Assembly (NCBI RefSeq): GCF_932294415.1 | Contig: NC_065542.1 | Coordinates: 40,513,942-40,577,941 of the forward strand | From: Quercus robur | Taxonomy: Eukaryota; Streptophyta; Magnoliopsida; Fagales; Fagaceae | DNA length: 64,000 nt | Reading direction: 5' to 3' | Shown: piece by piece, positions 48,345 to 60,040 of the stretch | Layout: each line of letters opens with the position of its first letter | Numbering within the stretch: the first letter of the stretch is position 1 | Translations under genes and position numbers: made by a program | Notes under the pieces: model-generated | The model's database searches: none | Seen by the model: the letters and a program-made list of their open reading frames with translations, nothing else | What the model was told of the DNA's origin: nothing

Positions 48345-50113
48345 TATGGGCACTAGTCGTTTTTTCCTCCTCGGGGAGGAAATGGGAGTACGCCTTGGCC
48401 AAAGGGACCGGGGTGGAGAAGAGATGGAGTCACCACTTAGATTAGGTCTAGGAACCATTTACATAGCACCCTTACGTGGAAGAACTGATCTTACTACCAT
48501 AGTATGGGTTTGGAGTTTAGGTACGATTTTGAGAAGGTGTTAGGCATTCAAAACCGCCTGACCCATGGGTCGGCTTCCACTCATTGTGTCTTACGTCTTA
48601 ATCTCATTAAAGGCATATTCAACATTGGATTCTATACTCACACACATACACACTAACATACATCTAACAATCAACATGGCATCAATCACCCCAAAACCCT
48701 AACATACACCTATCATGGCAACTCATATCAAACCTAGCATACATCTATCATGTATATCATATCATCTCATCCAAGAAAACAAGAAAATAAGATATCATAA
48801 GGGCAAAAACATGGCAGGGATCAAACAAACATGTTTATCATATTTAAAGCATGGCATATAGACTTTGCATATACATATTCATCAAAGGAAAATCAAAATC
48901 ATACAACAAACAAATACATGATCATGTGAAATGCATGACTCACCTTTACTTACCTCGCTGCACCATCGCACCTAGGCATCAATGCATGATCATATTAATA
49001 CATGTTCATGGCATATCAAGGCAAGACATGGAAAGAAACCCTAATCTAGCACGTTAAAGCAAACAAACAATCAAACAAGGAAACAGGAACTCAAAAACAT
49101 AAAAAATGGACAAAATAGAAGCATATCATACAAAAGAAATGAAGAAACAGAAGTAGAAAGTCTGGATTAGAGTTTTTGGGCACAAGTATGCGTGCACATA
49201 CATAGGCTTGCGTATGCAGGCTAGTTGTATGTGTACGCATACTTTGAGTCTACGTACGCATGTAGAAAGCGTGCACACGTAGACACGCCTTAAAAATCCT
49301 AACCCAGAAACCAGAAATGTAGAAATAGAACAGAAACCAAAAAATAAAAATAAAAAACTAAAGAAACTAACAACCTAACATGCTTAAAACAGGAAAATAC
49401 TAAACCCTACGCTACCTAAACTTGTTAAAACACAAAGAAAGCAATAAAACAAATAAAAATAGAATTAAAACAAGGAAAAGAAAAGAAAAAAGGTTAGAAC
49501 TCAATACCTTAAGCAAGAAGCTTTTCAAGCTTGATTTTGACCGTTCCTCTCAGTCAATCTATTCACAATCAAATACAAAGTGATTAGTAATCTTAAACTT
49601 GAAAGATCAAGAACAGAAAATGCCCCAATCAAAAGAAAATTGACTTGAGGATTTTTTGAGAAAAACTCCCTCTTTGATTCACTATTTATAGTGAATCTTA
49701 GGTTTTCTCTTAGGATTTTTTGTGTGTTTTAAAAAAGGTACCATATATAGCTTTTTATATTGAGAAAATGGGGGTTTGGAACGGCTCTTAGACGATGTGG
49801 GATTTATTCTGAACCTCAGTCTTTAATGCAGAAAGCATGCCTTTCATAGCTTATAGAACCCTAGTTGCGTACGTAGGCCCGTGTATGCGTACGCATACAT
49901 TAGACCTGTGTACGCATACATGTGTTTGCGTACGCAATCCTGGGGTTTACGTGGTCTTTATTTTCCAAAAATACCTTTATTTTATTCATAAAAGAGTTAT
50001 ATTTTCCACAAAACCTTCCTCAAGTCAATTTCTAATCTGATTGGCTTTAGAATTTTACCATCATTGGGGATCGGGGACCCGAGTTGTAAGGTGTACAAAA
50101 TACGGTGTCTACA
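48345..50113 (+). mobile_element. Second nested LTR-type element
   Basis: Shares GGAGTCACCACTTAGA, GAGAAGGTGTTAGGCATTC and the end TGTCTACA with the element at 43149-47788. It lies just inside the internal region of the outer element. It contains several GTACGCATAC-type palindromes. The start is approximate and no terminal duplication was confirmed. It is a fossil. Confidence 0.55.
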
Positions 50114-50369
50114 GATGCCCCTTTTTTGATTCGTGAGCTTCGCTAACGGAATCAAAAAAATAAGAGACAAAACATTTTCTTTCAACGAACGACTCAGGCC
50201 CAACCCATGCACATGGCACATAACACACATACTTGGTAGCTCTTAAAGGTTAGTTCCCTTTTGTAGCTCATGTTTTTCCCATTCTTGAAATTATTTTCAT
50301 CCACATGTCATTCAAGCTTAAAGAAAACTGCACATCAGGCTCTTGTAAACTATATCTGTGCCTTCATCT

Positions 50370-50533
50370 TGCAAACTGTTCACATTTGTATCTTGCAACT
50401 GCTTTTCTTGCAAATTGCAACTATTTTTCTTGCAAACTATCATCTTGCAAACTGTAACTACTTTTCTTGCAAACTATCATCTTGCAAATTGTAACTTCTT
50501 TTTTTGCAAACTGTCATCTTGCAAACTGTTATC
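50370..50533 (+). repeat. CTTGCAAACTG minisatellite
   Basis: CTTGCAAACTGT, CTTGCAAATTG, CTTGCAACTG and CTTGCAAACTATCAT variants repeat about ten times, partly as a higher-order unit of about 36 bases. Confidence 0.85.
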
Positions 50534-53154
50534 TTAATTTTTCCTTTTCAGCATTGGGTCGTGCAATATGGTCTCATTGCTCGTGGTGCGGAGGTAGATC
50601 TGAAGAGCTTCTCTTTGGTTAAGGCTCATTTCAATGGGCTATCTTCCAATGAGGTGAGTTAGGAATTCAATGCTTCTTATTATTTCCCTTGCATGTTTCT
50701 TAGGGCTTTTCTTCTAACACTATGTGTTGTCATTGGTCATATGGAGCCCATGGGCCAACCTTCCCCTTATTGCAGACCCGAACTTGGAGGCTGCTGCTTT
50801 TGTTACTTCTGGGATCACCCAGCCCTTTAAGGGTGTTGGCTTGAGGGTACTTTACCTGGTGGAGAGGGTACGTTGCTTGTTGGTGGGTAAGGATGTCCCA
50901 CAAATTCCAATGGACCCTTCGGTGTTTATACTTGCCTCACTTTCCATGACGGACGTTGAATACCAGTTGTGGAGGAATGGCATTCCCTATGCCGCATGAG
51001 TTACAGACAAGCATGACTATAAGAGTTCAACGATTCTCACCTCATGCCTTCTCACTCTTGCGGTATGTGTTCTTCCCTTTCTCATTTACTTCGATTTTTC
51101 CTTTGCATTGCTTCACATGATGATATTTAAATGGAATTCTTATGTCAGGCTGGCCTTGTTGCTAGTGCTCCTATTGCCCTTCTCGTTTACCTTGGTCGGT
51201 TTATGCCTATGGTTCTAATGGTTTTGCTTGTGAGCATGCGATGGACCGCAACATAAATGTCATGGGCTACATGCCAAGTACCTGCTCTCCACCATTACGG
51301 CACATTGGTAACCCTACAAAGTAGAAGTTAGAAACAAAATTCAACCTAAGGGTAAAGGAAAGGAAGTAAAAAGATAGAAGGCTTACTATGATTGCTTTCC
51401 TTTTCATGTTGAGAAGGAGGGCATCGTCTCCCCACTTCTCCCAATGATTCATATCTTTAGGAAGGAAGAGTTCCTTACCCATACACTCAGCAACATGGCC
51501 CTCGTAGCCATCCCTCCAAGGTTTGACTTTATCAGTGGTAGGAAAGGGCTCCCTGTCTACCATGAAGGCCTTTATGTAGGCCGAGGCTCCCAAGGTGTCG
51601 ACGGGAGTGTCGTCCTCCTCGGTAGGAGAACCTTTAGGGTCAAGGACCATCACTTTAGGCTCTGAACTTCCCTTTTCCCCCTTCTACCGTTTTCACCCAC
51701 CTTGCGATCCTCGAGATAGGGTAATGGACACCGGGGTAGCTGGTGTCGGGTTGGGAGCAGTTAAGGCTTGAACTTGAGGAACGGGTGGATTCTGGGCTTG
51801 AGCTATAGGTAGTGTAGCCAAAATTTGGCTAAGGGTGACCGTCCTCTAATAGGACATCTCAACAGAGGTTCCTTCTTTGGGGAGAGTGGTGGGGACGGAA
51901 AGTTCCTAGGTCGCGGCACAAGGACTTAACGAAGAGGAGTTACCCATCCTTCTTCTCCTTCTCTTGCGTGGATGTTCAGTAGGAATGGAAACTGTTATCT
52001 TGAGGTGGGTTGGAGTGAAAGGAGTGGGTGAGTTGCTATGCTTTCTTCTCTCATTTCACTGCGCTATCTCCGTAGGAGACAAAATGTATCCCTTAACCCA
52101 AACGTCAATATGCGGGAGCAATGAGTCTTTCTGCTTGAGGGCCTTCCTAATGTTTTGGAAACTCCGATACAAGGGAGTATAGGCGAGTATGAGGTATGCT
52201 ACCTAGAGTTGCTCATCTAGATGAATGTAGATCAGGGATCACAACAATCTGTTCAATCCCGTGGAATTGGTCAACTGCCTTTTCTTCTAGAATGCGTGAT
52301 CCTCTGTAGGAATGGACAAACAAGACAGAAGTAAAAAAAAGAAGGAAGGTTTAAATAAATAGCATACACAAACTTGAAGAAAATTCCTAGTATTTCTACC
52401 CACATACTCAACCTATGGTTGTAGGGCAATGGATTCCGTTAGGATGCTAGTTTTCCGAGATGATCAAATAATCCCCTTCTATCTCCTTGTCGGAATCAGG
52501 AAGACTCGATATCAGCCTTACTTCCTTGTGCCAAGTCTTAAAGTAAAATCCTAAGATTTAATATCTTAAAAACTATATAAATGATTAATCTCATGTTCGG
52601 CTAAGCTAAGGCCGAGCCTTCTATTGAGCTTAACCACACTATTAACTACTCTAAAAATGTTAGGGATGCATTGGTCGGGACAAACCTTAATATTCCTCAA
52701 AAAATCAGTAAGAAGTTTATTCAAAGGGATTCTAACACCCCCCCCCCCCCCCCTTCTACAAAAGCTACTAAAGGGATGATACCCCTTCCTTCCCCTCTCA
52801 AAAATTCTACTTCGGATTCAAGGCAGTAACTCAACCCTACATTCTTGGGAATCTCATACATCCTCCTAAATTCAGCTAACCTCTTAAACGTATCAACCAT
52901 GGATTTAAACTTACCCATTATTCCAATCCATTGATGGACAGAATAAACGAAAGGAAGAAGAATAAAAGGGGCAAAAAGGGACTTACAAACACAGAATACA
53001 GGGGCAGAACACCTGGGGTCGTCTGAAGGTAATCAAAGAGCATTTATTGCCTAACTGTGCCACGTCCCATCAATGATAGTTAATGATTACCCATTTTATC
53101 TCGATCCATGATCTCCACCTTAGCATTAATAAGATAGGGATCATGGAGGGCTAT
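50530..53154. mobile_element. Internal region remnants of the outer LTR element
   Basis: Short open stretches occur on the plus strand (50724-50999) and the minus strand (51267-51653, 52721-52918). The minus-strand pieces have a retrotransposon-associated look (EFRRMYEIPKNVGLSYC), but I cannot place them in a named domain. Coding pieces on both strands suggest mixed origin. The region is broken in several places. A poly-C tract lies at 52738-52753. Confidence 0.45.
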
Positions 53155-53981
53155 TGTAGGGGGAATGAGTTTGTACATGGGCCGAAGGACAAAAGCCCAA
53201 TAGACCAAACTCTAAAGGATGGGCTCGACCCAAAAAAGAAGAGGAGAGTGAAGAAGCCTGTTATGCAAAGGGAAGTCCCCCGAGAGAAATCCCATGGAGA
53301 CCTAAGTTAACTGCTTTCCCCGATGCTCATATCTGAGCTAGTAAGGAGAGCTTCACCCTTGGCAGACACATAAGGATTCGCGATAACCAATTCCCTGCTC
53401 GATCCGAGATGACACCATCAACAAGATCACCTTGGGAAACGTCACAAAGGGATAAGGATCAAAAGGCAACCACCTCCGCATTAAAGATATGATCTCTACC
53501 TAATCTCTTCCACATTAAATGCAGGCTGGCCGGCCCAAATAGTACAAACGCCTCTCAAAAGCCCTCTTTCATGCTGAAAATGGGAAAAGTATAAAGGTGA
53601 TGTGACAGGTATCCCCCAAAACCAGCTAGAAACAAGCCAGTTGAGGGGATAAGGGAGAGGGGGATGCCTATAAAAGGGGAGAAAAGGCAAGGTGTGGGGG
53701 GTCGAAAAAGACTTCGAGGGTAGAAATTCTAAAGAAAAGGGGAAAAGAGAGTATTGTAATAGTGAAAAGGATGAAGAGTTTTTTGAGTCTTTTTCTAGTC
53801 TATGTATCTCGGGAAAACAGTTTAGGGATAATTTAATCGTTTTACTTTTCCATCTTTCTTTCTAGTAAGTTGTCTTGATCTCCCACTGTGGAAATTTCTC
53901 CTTATATCTTTTATAAATTAATTGTGCAAATCAGTTACTTGTTCATAGCTCGAACACAATGTTTGATTTTTATCCCCCACA
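53155..53981 (+). mobile_element. Right LTR of the outer element
   Basis: 827 bp, beginning TGTAGGGGGAATG and ending TATCCCCCACA, so the ends are inverted copies of each other. A GATAGGGATCATGGAGGG purine-rich tract lies just upstream. It is uninterrupted, and so serves as the reference for the split left LTR. Confidence 0.82.
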
Positions 53982-54524
53982 ATATATATTTTAAACCAAA
54001 GATAGAGAAAATTCAATTAGAATCAAAATTAGATTTTGCTTTTGTTAGCTTTTCAGAAAAATTAAATTGTTTAAATTTTTGCTATTATTTTTCTCTAAAC
54101 TAATGAGCATATTTTTTATACCATTTCTATTCATATATTTTGTATGCAAAGATTTTGAACCTAAAAAATTGTAATCAAGCTGAAAGATCCCATGCACTTA
54201 TCCCCATTCAATTTAAGAGATACTATTGAACTAGTCTATTCTTTTTATTTTATGTTGTATTTAGTTGAATTTCACGTACAATGATTGTAAATTGATATTG
54301 TATATGTATTATCCACTAGTGATTTTCAAAATTATATATATAATAGTAATGTAATGAGAAACTTGGCATAACTAATATCATGAAAATTGCAAGGAAAAAC
54401 CATTTTAGTACCTCTAAATGTCTTGGTCGAACTATTGTCCTATATGTTTAATAACCCAAGCTAACATCAATAGCACTACTTCAATTTATCATTTTTATAC
54501 GTAAGCATGGGTTACATACTAGTC

Positions 54525-54556
<32 letters not shown>

Positions 54557-55290
54557 TATTTATATTAATAGGCAAAACTGAGAGAAAATTCAATTAGATT
54601 TCAAATTAGAATTCAATTAGAGTTTAATTTTACACCACATGTCCCATCTATTTTAAATTTTTGTGTTAAGTGAGTTAATTCAGTGTAAAAATTAGATTTT
54701 AATTAGAGTTTAATTTTGTGCCCCATGTCCAATTTAATCTAAGTTTTTTTAATTTTTGTGCCAAGTGAGTTAATTCAAGATAGAAAACAAGGAGTCCAAT
54801 ATAAATAAACCATAAAAAGAACTTAATCATATATCTAAATTTATATATAAAATTAAAAGAAAAGAGAGTTTGAATGATTTTATATTTATAAGTCATTTTT
54901 TGTGTAACTAAAAATAATTCAAATTTATAAGTTATTTATGACTATGTACAATCCATTACTAACTAGGTTTTATATATATATATATATATATATTAAACCA
55001 AAGGTTAGAGAAAATTCGATTCTAATTAAATTTTGCTTTTGTTAGTTTTTCATAAAAATTAAATTGTTTAGATTTTTGCTGTTATTTTTTCTCTAAACTA
55101 ATGAGCATATTTTTTATATTGTTTCTATTCATATATTTTGTATGCAAAGATCTTGAACCTAAAAAATTGTAATCTAACTGAACGATCTCATGCACCTATC
55201 CTCATTCAATTTAGGAGATACTATTAGACTAATCTATTCTTTTTATTTTGTGTTATATTTAGTAAAATTTCACGTATAATGTAATGAGAA
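53982..55290 (+). mobile_element. Helitron-like tandem units, right part
   Basis: The anchor recurs at 54004, 54581 and 55006, and CTAG ends at 54519-54522 (followed at once by TC) and 54963-54966. About 54536-55280 repeats the sequence that flanks the LTR element on both sides (42440-42811 plus 53982-54295), but without the insertion. Confidence 0.6.
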
Positions 55291-56600
55291 ACTTGAGAGG
55301 TGATTATTGAAGGCAATGTTTTTGCAACTATGAGATCTTCCTCAAGAGTATATCTTGGATGAAGAAAGAAGTTATTTGAATTTGAGGAAGTGGGGGGTAT
55401 GAACTATGAATCATAAAGGCAGAAAGGAGAATAACCCAAGCAAGGACCAAAATTTGTATTCTCCTTTCATAGGATTGGAACTCATAGCAGCCTCAAAAGT
55501 TTTTGATCCACCTTGATTAATCATACGTTAATTCCTCTTTTCTCGTCAGAGTGAGTGCTCAACAGCTGTGCATGCACAAGCAATGCAAGCCGAATCCAGA
55601 ATCTCACTTAGATTATCAAAAATAAAAGAACAAAGCACACTAAGACCCAAAAATATCCCTTGTTTAATAGGAGCAAAAACAAATTCACAATATAATCACA
55701 AGAAAAACGTGCTTGAACAGAAACCAATTGACCTGATTTAAGATATCATAGAAAATGACTACCCTCACTATACACTTCCGAAGAGAACATGATTTTAATT
55801 GATAAAAAGAACTACCATGTGTAGGATACTAGTACGAGTGACAGATTCGAAATAATTGCACCAGAGATCTACAAGAAACACACAATAAGCGACTTTTAAG
55901 CGACTTAAATATGCGACTTTTAAGTTCCACACTATATACTCATGAAAGTATTAAATTTGGTATCACTCATATAAGTACACCACCAGTGATAAAAAGCATC
56001 AAACATATCCTCTTCAGCTTCTTAGATTCTTATCAGATGGAAGTAAGACTTGAGGTTAGCAAAGGAAATGCAGGCGTGTCTATCAATAATGGGATGGAGA
56101 TCAATGGAAAAACATGCATAAATGAAGCAGCAAGGGGTATTTCTTGCTTGGTATACCATATTTTTGGCCTTAGGAAAGTGTTGAGACCTCAGTATAAAAA
56201 AGAAACACCAACCAAGAGCTCCATAGTGGCAACTGACATATCCATAGGAATTCAAGAGTTCAAGCAAATAGAGTTAGACAGCTAGAGATGGGATATTGTG
56301 GGCATAGCTAAAGAGATGACTCAATCAGCTGCCTGAAGCATACCTTCAGTTTATGAGAAATATATGCAAATACTTACTAGTCCATATCAAATGCATCCCA
56401 TCGGAATTTATATCACTTCCTAGTGCATAATGGACTGGCACTGCTTAGATATTAACATGAGCTGCTTAGCTATTCACATGAAATTGGGAAACTATTTCAA
56501 ATACTCCTTTTACTCCCTATACTTTTTAGATTGGTGAAGAAAACCATGCAGTAGTAATTGGGATGCAAATTGTACAAACCAAAGTACTTAACATAGTATC
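55291..56600. other. Intergenic DNA
   Basis: No gene supported. A 124-codon plus-strand frame (55911-56285) overlaps a minus-strand frame, and neither resembles a known family. Confidence 0.4.
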
Positions 56601-57510
56601 TTGTAGCTTGATATCTTTCAACAGAATGAACATGTTCAGTCCTTGACAGGCAGTCTTGGAACACCTGCATAGAAGTATCTAAGCATCAGTTTCTCCACAA
56701 TAGTATATTGAAACAGTGCTGAAATCATCTATCAGAATTCAGCTAAAAACAAAAAGAAGAAGAAGAAAAAACAATCTGTCAGATATTGGTCAGAATTTAT
56801 ACAGTTAGGACTGGGCAAGATATCAAACAGGCTTCCTAAGTGAAGCTCATATTAAACTGGTCTAGTTGGTAGTTGTTCAAACTTTATTACACTTATGCAA
56901 TCCAAATTCAGGCCCGAGTTTAATCTTTTGCTTGGCATGGCTTGTGAACATTAACAAACTTGACTCATATTCTTTACTTGATCCTAAACCTGAGATACTT
57001 ACAATACACTGACCTACTTCATCTTACTTTTAAAAATTTATTTTCCACTATTTTGACTGTACATGGATCACTCATACCTGCTTAAAAACAAGTTTCCTAC
57101 TTTAAGTTATTTCTAGAAAGAGTAAACTAAGACCTCATCACAAATATGAGAAAAATATGACATGATATTTTAATGCTCCAAGATGTTGAAGAGCTGCTAC
57201 AATTCCAGGTTAAAACTGATCTAAGCTCATACATTATTGAACTCCTACTCAACCGAGCCCAATAGCCCAACACTTGGCTGAGCATGTCTTGGCTTGGGCT
57301 ATTCATAGCCCTAGGATTCAAGCACAATTTTTGATTGAGAAATTTATTGATACAAAATGATTGCATCCCTAATGTCCACACATAATTTCAAGTGAACATT
57401 TTTTCAGTACATTAGAAGGGACTTGTATAATGTTGCAGGCCTGTCAAGTGATATACTTGTAAATGTTTGCTTTACATGATAAAATAGAAAGAATGTATTG
57501 AAAATTACCA

Positions 57511-58334
57511 TCAAGAATCAATGTGAGCACTCTGTAGTAAGTATCGAGCATTTTGCAGAAGAGCATTGGCCTCCTCATTTGAGGAATCAAGCAACCGCAG
57601 GTCTTTGATCTCTTCTTGCCATTTCTCAATTTGTTCCTTATGTATCCTACAGACATAAAATTCGATGTAAAAAAAATAAAAAAGAGGCTCAGCTTTAAAA
57701 TTTTAAGTTCTGTTATATTTTGTAAACCCACATAATCATACGCTCCTCAAATTCGTTACTCAGTTCCTTAAAGCTAGTCTTCCCTGACTCCAGCAGCTCA
57801 GACACCTACACAAATAATGTATAAAGAGCTTGACAAGAAAATAAAGCTGCAGACTGAAGAGCCATTACTGGGCTCATAAAGAAGTCATTGCCACCATGTG
57901 AATTATGTTTCAGCTTTCAGTTGAGCACAGTATCATCTCAAACTTGTCAAGATGAACAAAAATTAGGTTTATGCATACAACATGTAGTTAATAAGAATAT
58001 ACAGCTGCATTAGGTTTATTTAGCTACCAGCTGAGTGAAGCGTTCAATCTTTTCTAGAATCTGAGCAATATTAAGTTCCATCTCCTCAGATCCAGCAATG
58101 TTGGTCTGAAATTCTTCCTTTTCTTCAATCTCTAAGACTACTCCATCTTCTTCCTTCTCTTCCATCTAACAATCATAAAAAAAATCAGATAACCTAATAA
58201 AACACAAGAAAGGTTTTTTTTTTTTTTTACTCCTAATTTTTGCTATAGGCTTGACAAGAGCGAAGAACGAACAAAAACAGACATACAGCTGGTTTCATGC
58301 GTTTCCTCATAACTTCAGTCCCTTGACTTTCCAT
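57511..58334 (-). CDS. Small coiled-coil protein, function unknown
   Basis: Four minus-strand exons (58334-58287, 58165-58028, 57805-57732, 57646-57511) join in phase into 131 residues. The N-terminus is short and basic (MRKRMKP). An acidic stretch follows (EEKEEDGVVLEIEEKEE). Residues about 48-115 are charged and helical with heptad-like spacing (AQILEKIERFTQLVSELLES, then FEERMIMIHKEQIEKWQEEI). The C-terminus is EEANALLQNARYLLQSAH. There is no signal peptide or membrane segment. I do not recognise the family. The leader has an intron (donor near 59254, acceptor CTCTGCAG just before 58357). A 3' UTR intron is likely: the stop is followed by TG/GTAATT, and a good acceptor (TTCTATGCAG/GTGTT) lies near 56667. 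Clean splicing in four steps argues for a real, conserved gene. Confidence 0.75.
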
Positions 58335-58493
58335 TTGAGCAATTTAAGGCTAAGGCTGCAGAGGGGCAACAAAAGTTAAGAATGCCACTATTTGTGAAAG
58401 AGACGACAAAGCAACATATACGTCAAAATGCTTGGGAAGCAAGATATCAGATTAAGATCATCTATTGTTCTTAGGCTAACTCCATTGCAAAGT

Positions 58494-58655
58494 TTTAAAA
58501 ATCCGATCCATCCATTTTGAAATGATTAAATTAGATTTTACCATGTCATCAACATTTGAAAAAATGCCGACTATCACCATTGTGGTATCTATTTGAATTA
58601 TTGATTACGCGGTAAAATCCAATCCATTCATTTCAAAATGGATGGACAAGGTTTT
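58494..58655. mobile_element. Foldback MITE in the 5' UTR intron
   Basis: CCATCCATTTTGAAATGA near 58517 pairs with TCATTTCAAAATGGATGG near 58628, with further complementarity in ATTTTACC. It lies within the leader intron of the coiled-coil gene. It is non-coding. Confidence 0.6.
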
Positions 58656-59368
58656 AACTTATAAGAAGTCTAGAGGATCTTAATTCCATGCAGCCTATGC
58701 TTATGCTATTCTATGATAAATATGTCAAAAATTACACGTCAGAGCAATTTTCTTTCTGGAGTGAAATTAAATAGCCATTGGAAGATCCTGAAAGAGGCAA
58801 AGGCATTCCGTTCTGGTGGAGAGAAAACACAAAGGACAATTGAACATACCACAATCTAAGCAGGAATAGGCAATACAATCAGGTTATACACTATCTTAAA
58901 AATGTTGATTTACAATCACCTGAAAAAATCATCAACCTCCGTGAAATACACCCAAAAAAAAAAAAAAAAAAATTTGCAGTATCAGCTAAGAACATCACAA
59001 AAGCACATATGAGGAAATTGACTTGTAATAGCTAAATTGAATAGGAGAAAATCAAAATGCTTGAATTAGTAATCGATTCCTTTTGAAAACTGAGTCAAAG
59101 ATTTGTAGAAGAAGAAACATGCTAATTAATCAGATCAAGAATAAGAATGAGAGTAATCGATCAAAAATTGAGAGAGAGTCAGTGACATTTTGTGTGAAGT
59201 GAAATCAAAATGAAGGTTAAGAATTAAATAATAAAGCAAAAGTGGTGTGGTGGTTACCTATGTATGATGTGCAGTGATTGATCTGATACAAGCTTTGGTT
59301 CTTCGATTTCACTGATTGATCGATTTATTGTGTTTGCTTTACGCTAGAGGGAGAAAGAGAATGAAACG

Positions 59369-59370
<2 letters not shown>

Positions 59371-59400
<30 letters not shown>
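59371..59400. repeat. TA microsatellite at the promoter
   Basis: A pure TA repeat immediately upstream of the presumed transcription start of the minus-strand coiled-coil gene. It may double as its TATA region. Confidence 0.7.
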
Positions 59401-59403
<3 letters not shown>

Positions 59404-60040
59404 ATTGCAATACCGTTTGGCCAAATTTCGGGAATTTTGAAACGCGCGCCAATCTTATGGGACGCGAACTCAAAAAATAAAGAGGGTACATGCTTTTTTT
59501 TTTCTTATAGAAAAAAAAAAAATTCCTTCTCTTTTTTATGGATTTTTTTTTTTTTTTTTTTTCTAATGGTGCTTTTTGTTATTATTGATTTAATTGTCAT
59601 ATTACATTTGTTTCTTTTTTTGACAAATTTGTATCGATTTTTATGCATATTATATATTTTGGTATTCCAATTCTCAATTACAAGTACTTTTTCTTTATTT
59701 CATTAGCTTGAATTGATTTGGGTTAATAATTAGTTTTTTTGCAAGTTGGAATAGTTAGAATTTGATTTTTTTTAGCAATCCAATTAGATGTTAAATTATG
59801 AGACTTTACTAAGGTTTTTTATTTATTTTTTATTTTTTATATATATATTTTATATTTTAATCCTTTTGGGTGGATAAACTTGTAATTTTAATTTGTAGAG
59901 AAAGTACTCTTAATAGTTGTATTTTAAAAGTACCCTATATTGCCAATTATTTAGACAAGAGCAAAGATTAGTCAAACAAAAATAATTGGATGAGTGACAT
60001 ATTTTAAATTTTGCAATTGTATTTTCATTTTCATTATTAT
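59401..60040. other. AT-rich intergenic DNA
   Basis: Poly-A and poly-T tracts only. Confidence 0.4.

Larger units (their letters stand above)
42812..53981 (+). mobile_element. LTR retrotransposon with nested insertions
   Basis: The left LTR (42812-48309, split by a 4.6 kb insertion) and the right LTR (53155-53981, 827 bp) share GGGAATGAGTT, CGAAGGACAAAAGCCCAATA, GCATTAAAGATAT, TTCATGCTGAAAA and the ending TATCCCCCACA. Directly after the left LTR comes TTGGCGCCGTCTGTGGGA, a primer-binding-type site seen in plant Gypsy elements. The internal part is short once insertions are removed and has no recognisable polymerase, so it resembles a large non-autonomous derivative. The LTRs differ at roughly one base in ten by eye, so it is old. 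It is broken many times over, and it sits in a TA repeat inside a Helitron-like unit. Confidence 0.8.

Noticed and set aside
55911-56285. 124-codon plus-strand open frame
   Set aside because: It overlaps an 81-codon minus-strand frame, has no family resemblance, no TATA box at a sensible distance and AT-biased composition typical of chance frames here.
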